Below, one piece after another: positions 17,509 to 26,643 of a stretch of 64,000 nt of DNA. A program made the position numbers and the translations under genes. The stretch covers positions 1 to 64,000 of the forward strand of contig JADJPF010000024.1 of the NCBI GenBank assembly GCA_016713405.1. Direction: 5' to 3'. The notes below the pieces were generated by a model. That model did no database searches, was not told the origin of the DNA, and saw only the letters and a list, made by a program, of their open reading frames with translations. The stretch's first letter is position 1. Each line of letters starts with the position of its first letter. This DNA is from Blastocatellia bacterium. GTDB lineage: Bacteria; Acidobacteriota; Blastocatellia; Chloracidobacteriales; JADJPF01.

Positions 17509-18411
17509 ATGCAACTACCGCTTATTTATCAAAAAATTAATGATTCAACTTTTCTAAAACAATGGTTACTCAAAATAGCTTTAGTAGTTGTGTTTTTATT
17601 TAGTCTTAGTTCGTTAAGTTATGCACAGCAAAGACCTTTGTTAACTGAAGATGTAGATATAGTTGAGACTGGCAGCATACGTACTCAAATAGGAATTGAG
17701 CTACTTCAAAAACAAAAATTTAGCGTTTCTGGCTTAGAGGGGGATTTAAGCCGAATTGGTGTAGTTAGTTTTGCTTTTGGACTTGCTCCAAATGTTCAAT
17801 TTGAGGTTTCAGGTACTTTACAAAATTACTTAAGCATAGATAGAATGGGGCCAAGTCAAATCCCGCTGCAACTTGCTCCAAATGCGCTTTCTACAAGTGA
17901 TGTTGGGGATTTTACATTAGCAACTAAAATTAAGCTTCGTAATGAAACAGAAAAAGCTCCATCGGTTGGCTTTCGTTTTGGTGTACAACTGCCTAACACC
18001 AACCAAGCAAAAGGTTTAGGGCTTAATACAACTAACTTTTTTGCAAGTGTGTTAGTTGGAAAGAAATTTTTTGATAAGCGGCTTAATGTATTTGGTAACT
18101 TAGGTTTAGCTATTTTACCTGCTCCTTTAGCACTTTTTTCACAAAATGATGTCACCACCTACGGCATAGCAGGAATCTATAAAGTCAATCCTAGCTTAAA
18201 CTTAGTAGGTGAGGTTTCAGGCCGCTTTAGTAGTCGTAATGCTCAAATAGGGACAGAAGACCTTAGCCAAGCCCGTTTTGGCGTTCAAATAATGGCAGCA
18301 GGTCTAAGATTTGATTTAGCAGGTACAAAAGGATTAACCGATTTTAGCCCTAAGAGTGGGATAATTTTTGGTGTTACTAAAGATATTAAAGCCTTTACTC
18401 CTGTAAGGTAA
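17509..18411 (+). CDS. outer-membrane beta-barrel-like protein (MetA/phenol-degradation-type)
   Basis: 300 residues. A signal peptide is evident (ALVVVFLFSLSSLSYA, likely cleavage after residue 39). The mature part starts QQRPLLTEDVDIVETGSIRT and then shows alternating hydrophobic strands separated by short turns, ending in KDIKAFTPVR. The TEDvxIvetGs start and barrel pattern resemble the PF13557-type outer-membrane proteins once named for phenol meta-degradation. The role is probably transport or structural; substrate unknown. Confidence 0.55.
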   Translation: MQLPLIYQKINDSTFLKQWLLKIALVVVFLFSLSSLSYAQQRPLLTEDVDIVETGSIRTQIGIELLQKQKFSVSGLEGDLSRIGVVSFAFGLAPNVQFEVSGTLQNYLSIDRMGPSQIPLQLAPNALSTSDVGDFTLATKIKLRNETEKAPSVGFRFGVQLPNTNQAKGLGLNTTNFFASVLVGKKFFDKRLNVFGNLGLAILPAPLALFSQNDVTTYGIAGIYKVNPSLNLVGEVSGRFSSRNAQIGTEDLSQARFGVQIMAAGLRFDLAGTKGLTDFSPKSGIIFGVTKDIKAFTPVR

Positions 18412-18439
18412 ATTTACTTATTTTAGGTTAAATAAACAT

Positions 18440-18877
18440 ATGGAAATTAGCGATATTCTTGTTCCAATAGATTTTTCCAATCCATCTCTTAAACCTTTAG
18501 AATATGCCTTATCAATGGTATCGACTGAAGGCGAAGTTTATCTTTTACACGTTATTGATACGGATTTTGTAGAAAAAATAGAACAAAATGAACTTAATAA
18601 AAAAGATGTAGTAATTGAAAAACTACGTCAACGTGCTGAAAATGAACTAGATAAAATTATTGCTGCTCATGCTGAGTCAGAGAAAAAGCTTAATAAAATG
18701 GTAGTAGTAGGCATTCCTTTTGTTGAAATCCTACGTATTGCTAATGACTTAGATTTTTCTTTGATTGCAATGGGTATACGTGGCAAACCTAATCCAATTA
18801 AAGAAATTTTCTTTGGTAGCACGGTTGACCGAGTGTTGCGCGCTACACGTATTCCAGTTGTTTGCGTCCCACAATAA
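18440..18877 (+). CDS. universal stress protein, UspA family
   Basis: 145 residues with the classic start ISDILVPIDFSNPSLKPLEYAL and the C-terminal nucleotide-binding loop AMGIRGKPNPIKEIFFGSTVDRVL followed by IPVVCVP. The G-x2-G-x9-G(S/T) type ATP-binding pattern is partly kept (GIRGKPNPIKEIFFGST), so ATP binding is plausible. A strong terminator hairpin follows at 18903. Confidence 0.9.
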   Translation: MEISDILVPIDFSNPSLKPLEYALSMVSTEGEVYLLHVIDTDFVEKIEQNELNKKDVVIEKLRQRAENELDKIIAAHAESEKKLNKMVVVGIPFVEILRIANDLDFSLIAMGIRGKPNPIKEIFFGSTVDRVLRATRIPVVCVPQ

Positions 18878-18896
18878 ACATTTGTTTATAAACAAG

Positions 18897-20474
18897 TTAA
18901 AGAACTAGTGGTTGTTGTATGACCACTAGTTTTTTAGAAAAGATATTAGCAAAATAGCTGGCTTGTTGGTTGGTGTACCAAATTTCTAACTCACAATTTT
19001 CTTTTGAAATAACAGTTATTTGGACTTCCCTTTCATTAATTTCTACCATTAAATCATCTGCTAAAGAACAATGAGTTCTATCTAAACCATCAGCAACACG
19101 AAGTAGCGCAGACATTCGCTTAACTCGCAAACGATCAGTTTTATTTAGCCTACGATAACAAGCATGCCGTTTCTTAAGCGGTTTGGGCCCTCGATGAAAA
19201 CGGACTAAATTAGCAATAATAGCTATTTCCCTAGTGCTAAATCCTGGCATCTCTGAATGTTGGATAAGATAGTAAGCATGTTTATGGTGTCCAACATGAG
19301 AAATATGATAACCAAGGTCATGTAAAAGAGCAGCATATTGAAGTAATACACGATCTTCTTCAGCTAAACTATGTAAAGTGTGCAGTTTATCAAAAAGCTT
19401 ACCTGCTAATTTTGCTACCTGATGGGCGTGTGTTGGCTGATAATCATAGCGACGGGCAATAGAAAGAATTGTTTTATCCTTAACATCTAAAACCTTTTCA
19501 TCTAGCGATATTTGCCCAAGGTCAGCATGCAAAGTATTTCCAATTTGCTCAATAAAATTTAATAGCACACCTTCACGCAATGACCAGTCACAAGTAATAA
19601 TTTCTTTTGCTTTTACTCTAGTTAAAATAGTTTCTAAAAGCTGCCCTCCAGCAATAATAATATCTGCACGCTTAGGATCTAGTCCAGGAAAGCGTGTTCG
19701 TTCCTTTAATGGCATTTTAGCTAATTTATCATTGATGTCTTTTAAGTCTGATAAAGTACATTGTTTACTAAAACGGCTAAATCCTTTTTCTGGACTAGAA
19801 GATTCTTCCTTACTTTGTGCTGCAAGTCCAACTAAGTTAAGAATTGTGCCAGAAGTGCCTATTAGGATGTCATAGCCAAGATCTAGTATTTCTTGGCTAG
19901 TATGGACTAGAGTTACGGAAAGTTGTTTTTTTAATCTTGTTAATTCTTTCTTTTTTACAGGATCGCTTAATTTTTGTGCTTCTGCTAGTCGGACTGCTCC
20001 AAGGCGCATAGAGTTAAGAAAAACAGGCTTTGTTCCATCTGTGACAATAAATTCTGTAGAACCTCCACCAATATCAACTATTAATGAACGTCGTCCGCTG
20101 ATGTTCATTGCTGAAGTAACCGCTAAAGCTATAAGTCGGGCTTCTTCAATTCCTGAAAGGACTTCTACAGTTATTCCAGTTAATTCTTGTACTTTAGCTA
20201 GAAAGTAATCTTTGTTGGTTGCTTCTCTAACTGCACTAGTAGCAGTAATTAAAATATGTGATGCTTCCCGCGCACGAGCAAAACTAACATAACGGCTAAT
20301 AGTGGTTAAAGCTTGATCAATTTTTTCTTTAGATAAAAGATGTAAACCCATTCCTGCTGCTAGTCTGACCATATCTTTTTCTTGTGCAATTAGTTCAAAA
20401 TATTGTCCAACTTCAGCTTTAACTAAAACAAAATGTATTGAATTTGAGCCAACATCTATTGCCGCTAATATCAT
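18897..20474 (-). CDS. Ppx/GppA family phosphatase with HD domain
   Basis: 525 residues. The actin-like ASKHA fold is shown by AAIDVGSNSIHFVL (4-17) and VDIGGGSTEFIV (about 138-149), the phosphate-binding loops of exopolyphosphatase and pppGpp phosphatase. A C-terminal HD-type domain follows (LLHDLGYH near 385, then HVGHHKHAYYL), as in the long Ppx/GppA forms. It should hydrolyse polyphosphate and/or pppGpp in the cytoplasm; sequence does not decide between them. Confidence 0.88.
   Translation of the reverse strand: MILAAIDVGSNSIHFVLVKAEVGQYFELIAQEKDMVRLAAGMGLHLLSKEKIDQALTTISRYVSFARAREASHILITATSAVREATNKDYFLAKVQELTGITVEVLSGIEEARLIALAVTSAMNISGRRSLIVDIGGGSTEFIVTDGTKPVFLNSMRLGAVRLAEAQKLSDPVKKKELTRLKKQLSVTLVHTSQEILDLGYDILIGTSGTILNLVGLAAQSKEESSSPEKGFSRFSKQCTLSDLKDINDKLAKMPLKERTRFPGLDPKRADIIIAGGQLLETILTRVKAKEIITCDWSLREGVLLNFIEQIGNTLHADLGQISLDEKVLDVKDKTILSIARRYDYQPTHAHQVAKLAGKLFDKLHTLHSLAEEDRVLLQYAALLHDLGYHISHVGHHKHAYYLIQHSEMPGFSTREIAIIANLVRFHRGPKPLKKRHACYRRLNKTDRLRVKRMSALLRVADGLDRTHCSLADDLMVEINEREVQITVISKENCELEIWYTNQQASYFANIFSKKLVVIQQPLVL
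18903..18937 (+). terminator. Rho-independent terminator after uspA
   Basis: AACTAGTGGT (18903-18912) pairs perfectly with ACCACTAGTT (18922-18931) around a 9-nt loop, and the 3' arm runs into a T tract. It lies inside the last codons of the convergent ppx-like gene, so the two genes share this DNA. Confidence 0.75.
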
Positions 20475-20581
20475 AAAACACCCTACATTTACAAAATTAT
20501 TACACTGCTTTTATATCAACTTTACATTTTTTAGTTAAAACATCTCCAACAAAATTTATTAATTAACTTGGAGAAAAATAA

Positions 20582-20923
20582 ATGCAAAGTGCGCCTAAAC
20601 TAACCCAAATTGTTAAATCCATCAAGCTTAGTAAGGATCTTTGGAAGGAAAAAATTGATCATTCCTGGTATTTAGGACAAAAACAAGGTCAAGGCTTTGC
20701 TATTGGGGATGATTATGATTTAGCTAAAGTGGCTGTAATTAAAGAAGGTTATAATCTAATTGCGGAGTGGGATGACTTAGTAGTTGGGACAGATTGGATT
20801 AGCTCAATTATTGCAGCTAAACAAGTTTATGGGCCTTGGGCAGTAGATATTACAAATTATTTGCTACAAAGTAATTATTTCATATCTAAGAAAAATTCTT
20901 TATTTAGTCGAATTGTTTTGTAG
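20582..20923 (+). CDS. hypothetical protein
   Basis: 113 residues, soluble, no recognised domain. Visible features are a basic N-terminus, an aromatic central part (DHSWYLGQKQGQGFAIGDDYD) and WAVDITNYLLQSNYF near the end. A TTGGAG ribosome-binding-like sequence precedes the ATG. The frame has coding-like composition and does not overlap another gene, which supports it being real. Confidence 0.5.
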   Translation: MQSAPKLTQIVKSIKLSKDLWKEKIDHSWYLGQKQGQGFAIGDDYDLAKVAVIKEGYNLIAEWDDLVVGTDWISSIIAAKQVYGPWAVDITNYLLQSNYFISKKNSLFSRIVL

Positions 20924-21020
20924 TCCTAATAAATGTTGGTTAAGTTTTTATCTGTTTTTCTGTTAAACTAAGGTTTTTCTAATTAAAAATAATTAAAAAC
21001 TTACTAACAAAATAATATCA

Positions 21021-21857
21021 ATGGAAAATACTGATAACAAAGATCAAGAGTTGCTAGAAAATCTAGCCCAAAGAATACTCCAAGCTTTTAATATTCAGGA
21101 TCAAGAAAAGTTCTTAAAAGAAGCTAAAGAGCTAGATCAAAGCTTGCAACGCAACAAAATCACACCTCACTTGTCTCAATGGGCAATGACTGATACACCA
21201 GTTTGTGCAGGAAAAAATTTTGTTATTACTCGTTCCTGGAAACGAGACCTAGTAAAACAAGATCCTGCCTTTCAAAACCGTAGAGCAATAGAAATAGATC
21301 CTTGTATTTCTTTTGGCTGGTCGCATGAAACTACACTTTTAACACTTGAACTTTTAGAAGATTATTGGCAAGGCGGACGACTCCTAGATGTTGGCACGGG
21401 TACAGGGGTACAAGCTATTGCTGCTGCTTTTCTTCAACCAGAAGCACAAATAGAAGCTTTTGATATTTCTCAAGATGTGGTTGATGATGCTTTAACACAC
21501 CTAGAACTAAATGGAGTTTTAGATAAAATTGACCTTAAACAAGCTAATATTAGCGATTATCCAGCCGCTACTTATGATTTGATTACAGCAAATCTACTAC
21601 CATCTATATTTGTTGAAATAAAAGAGGAACTAGTTAAAAGGCTTAAACCAGGTGGAAAAATAATCTTATCTGGGTTTTCTAACAAGGATGAGATACGTAC
21701 AATTGCTAGCTTTGACTGGTCGCCTATGGTTAGTGATGTTTCTAATGCTGAAACTTCCAATATGACAGAACTATTTCAAAAACAAGGCTTAGAGCTAATT
21801 GATAAAAGACAAAATAAATATTGGCTAGCTTTGCTAATGCAATTACCTAATAAATAG
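21021..21857 (+). CDS. PrmA-like (ribosomal protein L11 methyltransferase-type) methyltransferase
   Basis: 278 residues. A helical N-terminal region (1-85) is followed by a SAM domain: SFGWSHETTLLTLELLE (PrmA has AFGTGxHxTT here), motif I LLDVGTGTGVQAIAAAF, and the catalytic-loop-like ITANLLPSIFVEI (PrmA: NILA). The order and motifs match PrmA, which trimethylates L11, though the GTG of the usual AFGTG is replaced by GWS, so another protein substrate is possible. It lies 10 nt before the sirtuin gene and is probably co-transcribed with it. Confidence 0.72.
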   Translation: MENTDNKDQELLENLAQRILQAFNIQDQEKFLKEAKELDQSLQRNKITPHLSQWAMTDTPVCAGKNFVITRSWKRDLVKQDPAFQNRRAIEIDPCISFGWSHETTLLTLELLEDYWQGGRLLDVGTGTGVQAIAAAFLQPEAQIEAFDISQDVVDDALTHLELNGVLDKIDLKQANISDYPAATYDLITANLLPSIFVEIKEELVKRLKPGGKIILSGFSNKDEIRTIASFDWSPMVSDVSNAETSNMTELFQKQGLELIDKRQNKYWLALLMQLPNK

Positions 21858-21867
21858 AGTAGATTTT

Positions 21868-22629
21868 ATGCAGCAACCTCAAATATTAACTAATGTAACA
21901 GATGAAATTAGAGAAAAAATAAACAAAAGCTTTTCTATTGTTTTATTTATCGGTGCAGGTGTTTCTCTTAGTAGTGGAATACCAACTTTTCGCGGTCTAG
22001 GAAAAGACAAATATTTTTATAGACATAACCCAGTTTATTTGTCCTCCATTAGAGGATTAGTACAATTTCCAGAGCTTGCATGGAAATACTACATCCATCT
22101 TTATAATTTAGTAAAACAAGCTAAACCAAATGCTGCTCACTATGCTTTGGTGGATTTTCAAAAAAAGATTGCAGCACGTAAGATAGTTAATCTAACTACT
22201 TTAACTAGCAATTTTGATGGACTAATTAGCTGTGCAGGTGGTCAAGCAGTTGAATTACATGGAAATATCTCAAAAGCTCTTTGCCCTACTTGCAAAAATA
22301 CTTATGAAATGCAAGACCTTGATTTAAGCTCGCTTCCCCCTATGTGTGAGTGTAAAAATATCTTAATTCCAAATATAGTGTTACTTGATGATTTGATTAA
22401 AAAAGAGCATTATGATTTAGCTGTGAACGCTACTAGAGGCTGTACGGTTTATATTGCTATTGGTACATCAGGAGTTAATAGTCATTCTTATGGTTTAATG
22501 AAAGCTGTTAAATTACGACCTAATACTACTTTACTAGAAATTAACCCTAAGCCGTCACACTTAACAAAAGATATGGACTATGTTATACGTGAAAATGCAG
22601 AAGATATTTTGCCTCAGTTTAGTTCTTGA
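21868..22629 (+). CDS. Sir2 family NAD-dependent protein deacylase
   Basis: 253 residues with the sirtuin motifs: FIGAGVSLSSGIPTFRG (28-43), TSNFDGL (113-119), catalytic His131 in ELHGN, a zinc ribbon (C139, C142, C160, C162) and the NAD site GTSG near 198. It should remove acyl groups from lysines using NAD. The zinc ribbon's last pair is CxC rather than the usual CxxC. The frame ends at TGA 22627-22629, but dropping one T in the run 22618-22620 would open a further 39-residue Leu/Glu/Lys-rich tail to a stop at 22738, so the C-terminus may be misread. Confidence 0.85.
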   Translation: MQQPQILTNVTDEIREKINKSFSIVLFIGAGVSLSSGIPTFRGLGKDKYFYRHNPVYLSSIRGLVQFPELAWKYYIHLYNLVKQAKPNAAHYALVDFQKKIAARKIVNLTTLTSNFDGLISCAGGQAVELHGNISKALCPTCKNTYEMQDLDLSSLPPMCECKNILIPNIVLLDDLIKKEHYDLAVNATRGCTVYIAIGTSGVNSHSYGLMKAVKLRPNTTLLEINPKPSHLTKDMDYVIRENAEDILPQFSS

Positions 22630-22770
22630 ACTTGATTTAGAAGAACTTAAAATAACAGAGCTTGATTTACTAAAAAATTTACATAAAAAAGCTATTGAAG
22701 TAAGCTCATTAGAAATATTTCAAAAGAGCTTACTATAAGTAAAAATAGTTAAAGAGTTAATTATTTTCAA

Positions 22771-23358
22771 ATGAAACAGCTACTACAAACAATAAAAAAA
22801 GCTGTTATTAGAACAGATTCTGCCGTTGAACAAAAGATTTTGACGCATGAGGAAGTTTTTGTTGCTCATTATGATCAATTACTTAATTGGGCTTCTTATC
22901 TTTGTCAAAATAATAAAACTTTAGCAGAAGATTTAGTGCAAAATGCTTATATTCAATTTGTTAGCCGCAAACCTCCATTAAATGAGATAGAAAACGTTTT
23001 TGCTTATTTATGTCGGTTGACTAGTAACCTCTATAAAAATCAATTAATAAGAACTATGGCAAAAAAAAGAGGAGGAGATCTTCAATCCGTTTCTCTACCT
23101 CTTATTGAGGAATTAGTTAGCATTGAAACCGAATCTAATGAGCAGGCCCAAGAGCTATTAATTGAAATTACACACTTTGCTGTTAGCGGGCGTAAGAGTT
23201 CTAAAACCGCAGATGTGTTGATTCTAAGATTTCTACTCGGCTATTATCCTAAAGAGATTTCGCAAATTTTTATGAGTAGTATCTTTGCTGTTAATAATCT
23301 GATTATGAGAGGACGACAGGAACTAAAAGAGTTTCTTAAGCAAAGAACTAATAGGTAA
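22771..23358 (+). CDS. ECF-type RNA polymerase sigma factor
   Basis: 195 residues. Region 2 is seen at about 25-95: HYDQLLNWASYLCQN, LAEDLVQNAYIQFVSRKP and FAYLCRLTSNLYKNQLI. Region 4 is seen at about 145-190: DVLILRFLLGYYPKEISQIFMSSIFAVNNLIMRGRQ-like helix-turn-helix with hydrophobic spacing. Its stop lies one base before the ATG of the TPR-CHAT gene at 23360, so the two are surely one operon, an arrangement that suggests a regulated signalling or stress module. No anti-sigma factor is seen beside it. Confidence 0.75.
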   Translation: MKQLLQTIKKAVIRTDSAVEQKILTHEEVFVAHYDQLLNWASYLCQNNKTLAEDLVQNAYIQFVSRKPPLNEIENVFAYLCRLTSNLYKNQLIRTMAKKRGGDLQSVSLPLIEELVSIETESNEQAQELLIEITHFAVSGRKSSKTADVLILRFLLGYYPKEISQIFMSSIFAVNNLIMRGRQELKEFLKQRTNR

Positions 23359-23359
23359 T

Positions 23360-25519
23360 ATGACTATAGTTAAAAGCTTATTTATTTTATTCTTGTTACT
23401 GTTGCTGCATTACCCTACTGTTTTTGCACAAAATAGCAAACCAAACAAAATAGTAACTCAACAAATAACTTACCAAGAACTTATAGAGAAAGCTAAAAAA
23501 GAATTAAAAGAAAACCAAATAAAACAAGCTAGTAAAACTATAAAACAAGCTTTAACTTTAGCTAAAAAAAATACTATTGAATATGCCGATGTAATGGTTA
23601 TTAAAGCTACTATAGAACAAGCTAACAAAGAGCATTTACAGCCAATTAGAAGTATAAATATAGCGCTTAGCATTTATCGTAATTTGTCAGATAATAAAAA
23701 AATTATTTCTACATTATTTGAATTATCAAAAATATATAGAGAACAAAAAGATTATGAAAAAGTAGTAAATATTTGCCAACAAATTATAGAAATTCAAAAA
23801 GCAGAAGGCGATTTAGAAGCAGTTATAGAAACTAATTTTCGTTTAGCCATTGTTTATACAGAAGCTAATGATTATGAAAAAGCTTTTGCTCAATATCAGC
23901 AAATCATTGATAATTCAACCAATAAAACTTCAATAATTGGACGTGCTAAACGTGCTATTGGAAGTTTATATAGCCGACGTGGAGAGTATGATCTAGCTTT
24001 ATCAGTCTATTATGAGGCTTTAGCACAATATCAAACCACTTTAGATAAATTTAATGTTGGACTAGTACAAAATAATATAGGAAATGTATTTACTACTATA
24101 GGAGACTATAGGCAAGCACAAAGCTATTATGAGCAGGCATTAGATAATTTTGAGCAAGCAAAACAAAAAAGCTGGGTAGGTGCAGCACTACAAAACCTAG
24201 GTTCTATTGCTTATTATCAAGCAGATTATAGACAAGCTGTTTTATATAGCGAGCGAGCATTAAAAATTTTTACAGAAGCTAACGATGAAAGAAAATTACT
24301 TATAACTTATAGTAATCTAAGTCTTTATTACTCGTCACAAGGAGATTACCAACAAGCTTTTGATTACTATAAAAAGGCAGAAACGCTTGCAGAAAAACTA
24401 GATGATAAACGAGCCTTAGCCAATGCTATAGCTAGATTAGGGGCAATTTATTTAGCACAACAAGAATTTTCCTTAGCCTTGGAGTCCTTAAAACGAGCCT
24501 TAGCACTTCAACAAAGCATTAATGATCGAGGAGAAACTCGCGTTTTATCTGTACAAATTGGACAATGTTTAATTGAGCTTAAAGATTATCAAAATGCTTT
24601 AGAATGGGCTAGTAAGGCTCTTTTAGAAGCTCGAAAAAGTGGAGAAAAGCTAGATATTGCTCTAGCACTTACTACTAAGGCACGAGCTTTAAGAGAGCTA
24701 AAAAAACAACCCCTAGCCTTAACTTCAATTGAAGAAGCTTTAACACTAGCAACAACCTTTGAAGCACCTGCATTAGAATGGCAAATGCTCTATCTAAAAG
24801 CTTTACTGATGCGTGATGAAGACAAGTTAAATGAAGCTATAGATTATTTACAACAAGCTGTAGATAAACTACAAGACATTCGCACCCGTCTTTCAGGCGG
24901 AGAAGAGGCTGAGAATTTATTCTTAAATGGTAAGCAACAAATTTATCGAGATTTAGTAGAGTTGCTTATAAAAGCAAATCAAAAAGAAAAGGCTATTGAA
25001 TATATTGAACGTGCTAAACAAAGAGATTTAAGTGCGTTACAGCAAAGAACAGCTAATTTATTTACTAGTGAAACAGAAGCCTTAGCTTATCAACAGTTGA
25101 GAAAATATTTAGCAAGGATACAAGCTCTTGAACAACAACTCTTAAATGCTAGGGAAAAAAGAGAAAGAGCTAAATTGCAGCAACAATTGACAGATTTAAC
25201 AACAGAGCAGCAAAAATTTACTGATGGTGTATTGCGTAATAATCCTAGAACAGCAGAGCTATTAGGCTTAAAGGCTGTTAGTTTTGCTTCTATTCAAACT
25301 TCTATTCCAAAAGATAGCATTGTTTTAGAAACTTTTTCTCTTTCAGATAAGCTTTTAATAACAGTTTTTAATAATAAAAAATTAGAAGTAAAAATTCTTC
25401 CTATAAATGATGCTCAACTTCAACGGCCTATTCAGCTTTTGTTAGCTAGTTTAAGCAATAAACGAGAAAGCTCATTAACAGAAATAAAAAATTTAGTCAA
25501 GAGCTTTATCAATTGCTAA
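23360..25519 (+). CDS. secreted TPR protein, N-terminal part of a TPR-CHAT protease (frameshifted)
   Basis: 719 residues. A signal peptide (SLFILFLLLLLHYPTVFA, residues 6-23) is followed by about ten TPR units (roughly 35-510) with the usual A/Y/A spacing, for example IGNVFTTIGDYRQAQSYYEQ. A long coiled-coil (570-625) and the start of the CHAT domain (SIVLETFSLSDKLLITVF) come next. The frame ends abnormally at 25519; adding one A to the A6 run at 25486-25491 continues straight into the CHAT domain at 25513-26319. Confidence 0.82.
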   Translation: MTIVKSLFILFLLLLLHYPTVFAQNSKPNKIVTQQITYQELIEKAKKELKENQIKQASKTIKQALTLAKKNTIEYADVMVIKATIEQANKEHLQPIRSINIALSIYRNLSDNKKIISTLFELSKIYREQKDYEKVVNICQQIIEIQKAEGDLEAVIETNFRLAIVYTEANDYEKAFAQYQQIIDNSTNKTSIIGRAKRAIGSLYSRRGEYDLALSVYYEALAQYQTTLDKFNVGLVQNNIGNVFTTIGDYRQAQSYYEQALDNFEQAKQKSWVGAALQNLGSIAYYQADYRQAVLYSERALKIFTEANDERKLLITYSNLSLYYSSQGDYQQAFDYYKKAETLAEKLDDKRALANAIARLGAIYLAQQEFSLALESLKRALALQQSINDRGETRVLSVQIGQCLIELKDYQNALEWASKALLEARKSGEKLDIALALTTKARALRELKKQPLALTSIEEALTLATTFEAPALEWQMLYLKALLMRDEDKLNEAIDYLQQAVDKLQDIRTRLSGGEEAENLFLNGKQQIYRDLVELLIKANQKEKAIEYIERAKQRDLSALQQRTANLFTSETEALAYQQLRKYLARIQALEQQLLNAREKRERAKLQQQLTDLTTEQQKFTDGVLRNNPRTAELLGLKAVSFASIQTSIPKDSIVLETFSLSDKLLITVFNNKKLEVKILPINDAQLQRPIQLLLASLSNKRESSLTEIKNLVKSFINC

Positions 25520-26319
25520 TTGAACCTTTTGAAAGTGATATTTTATCAGCTAAAGAGCTAATTGTAATTGTTAATGACAAACTGCAATATTTACCTTTTC
25601 AAGCCCTTTGGAACGGAAAACAATACTTAATCGAACAAATACCTGTGAGTTACCTAGCTACTACCGCATCATTAATATACTACAATGAAATAAAAGGAAG
25701 TTTAGAAAAAGGGCAAATTTTAGGTTATGGAAATCCATTTCCCGAAGATAATAACTTAAAACTTCCACAAGCAGAGTTAGAAGCTATAGGGTTAAAAGAG
25801 ATTTTTGGAGAGCGTGCTTTAGTGCGAGTTGGCAAAGATGCAAGTAAACAAAAACTTTTAGCCGAACTTAATAAAGCTACTTACCTACATTTAGCTACTC
25901 ACGCACATTTAGAGCCTAAAGATCCAAAACGCTCTTTTATTATGTTAGCTGGTAGTAGCGAGCAAGAACAAAGGCTTTATTATGATGAAATTGCAGCTTT
26001 AGCGAGCAAATTAAATGGAATGGAGCTAATTACTTTATCTGCTTGTGAAACTGCACTGGGCAAAGATGGAATAGAATTATTTGGTATTTCTGAACAGTTC
26101 CGCCGTGCTGGAGTAAAGTCTGTAATTGCTAGTTTATGGAAAGTAAATGATAAATCTACTAAAGAGTTAATCACCGCTTTTTATCAACATCTTAATTCTG
26201 GACAAACAAAAAATCAGGCTTTACGCTCTGCACAACTTCAGCTTATCCGTGACTCACAAAACAGCTATTCAAACCCATATTATTGGGCCCCATTTATTTT
26301 AATTGGAAAATTTAGCTGA
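25513..26319 (+). CDS. CHAT domain (caspase-like) C-terminal part of the TPR-CHAT protein (frameshifted)
   Basis: 268 residues making the rest of the CHAT domain. The caspase-like catalytic dyad is intact: His in YLHLATHAHLEPK and Cys in ITLSACETALGKDG, followed by GISEQFRRAGVKSVIASLWKV and WAPFILIG. The full protein would be about 990 residues: signal peptide, TPR array, coiled coil, CHAT. Related proteins are proposed proteases or scaffolds; the target here is unknown. The annotated start at 25513 is a TTG inside the gene, not a real start. Confidence 0.82.
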   Translation: MLIEPFESDILSAKELIVIVNDKLQYLPFQALWNGKQYLIEQIPVSYLATTASLIYYNEIKGSLEKGQILGYGNPFPEDNNLKLPQAELEAIGLKEIFGERALVRVGKDASKQKLLAELNKATYLHLATHAHLEPKDPKRSFIMLAGSSEQEQRLYYDEIAALASKLNGMELITLSACETALGKDGIELFGISEQFRRAGVKSVIASLWKVNDKSTKELITAFYQHLNSGQTKNQALRSAQLQLIRDSQNSYSNPYYWAPFILIGKFS

Positions 26320-26353
26320 TTACTTTACAGACTTGCTGGTTAAAGTAATCAGC
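26315..26353. terminator. long perfect hairpin overlapping the CHAT stop codon
   Basis: GCTGATTACTTTA (26315-26327) and TAAAGTAATCAGC (26341-26353) are perfect 13-bp arms around a 13-nt loop. The 5' arm contains the CHAT gene's TGA. No T tract follows, so it may act as an RNA 3'-end stabiliser rather than a classical terminator. Confidence 0.45.
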
Positions 26354-26569
26354 ATTGAAAATGTGGAACAGAGTAGTTTAAAAAGGACTGAAAATAATTG
26401 GTACTAAGCTACGCTCAAAGATAGAAAATTTTCTTTTTAATGTGTTAGCTCTATTTTTTAATATTTTGAGCGCAGGTTATTACCAATACACCAATAAGAC
26501 AAAATTTTTTGAGGCTATATAACAATAAGATAAAAATTTTTAGCAGAAAAATTTTTATGAGTGAAAAGT

Positions 26570-26609
26570 AAAAGGTACACTAATGTTTATTTTAGTGTAC
26601 CTTTTGTTA
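26570..26609. terminator. bidirectional Rho-independent terminator
   Basis: AAAAGGTACACTAA (26570-26583) pairs perfectly with TTAGTGTACCTTTT (26592-26605) around an 8-nt loop. A-rich and T-rich ends suit both strands, and it lies between the convergent TPR-CHAT gene (plus) and tex (minus). The rest of 26354-26643 is AT-rich with no gene. Confidence 0.75.
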
Positions 26610-26643
26610 GTTTAATTTCTAGGTTTAGAAAAACTAAAATTAA

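Noticed and set aside
21868..22629. First sirtuin considered as part of a defence system
   Set aside because: It has the full catalytic motif set and sits with a PrmA-like methyltransferase, which looks like ordinary protein modification rather than defence.
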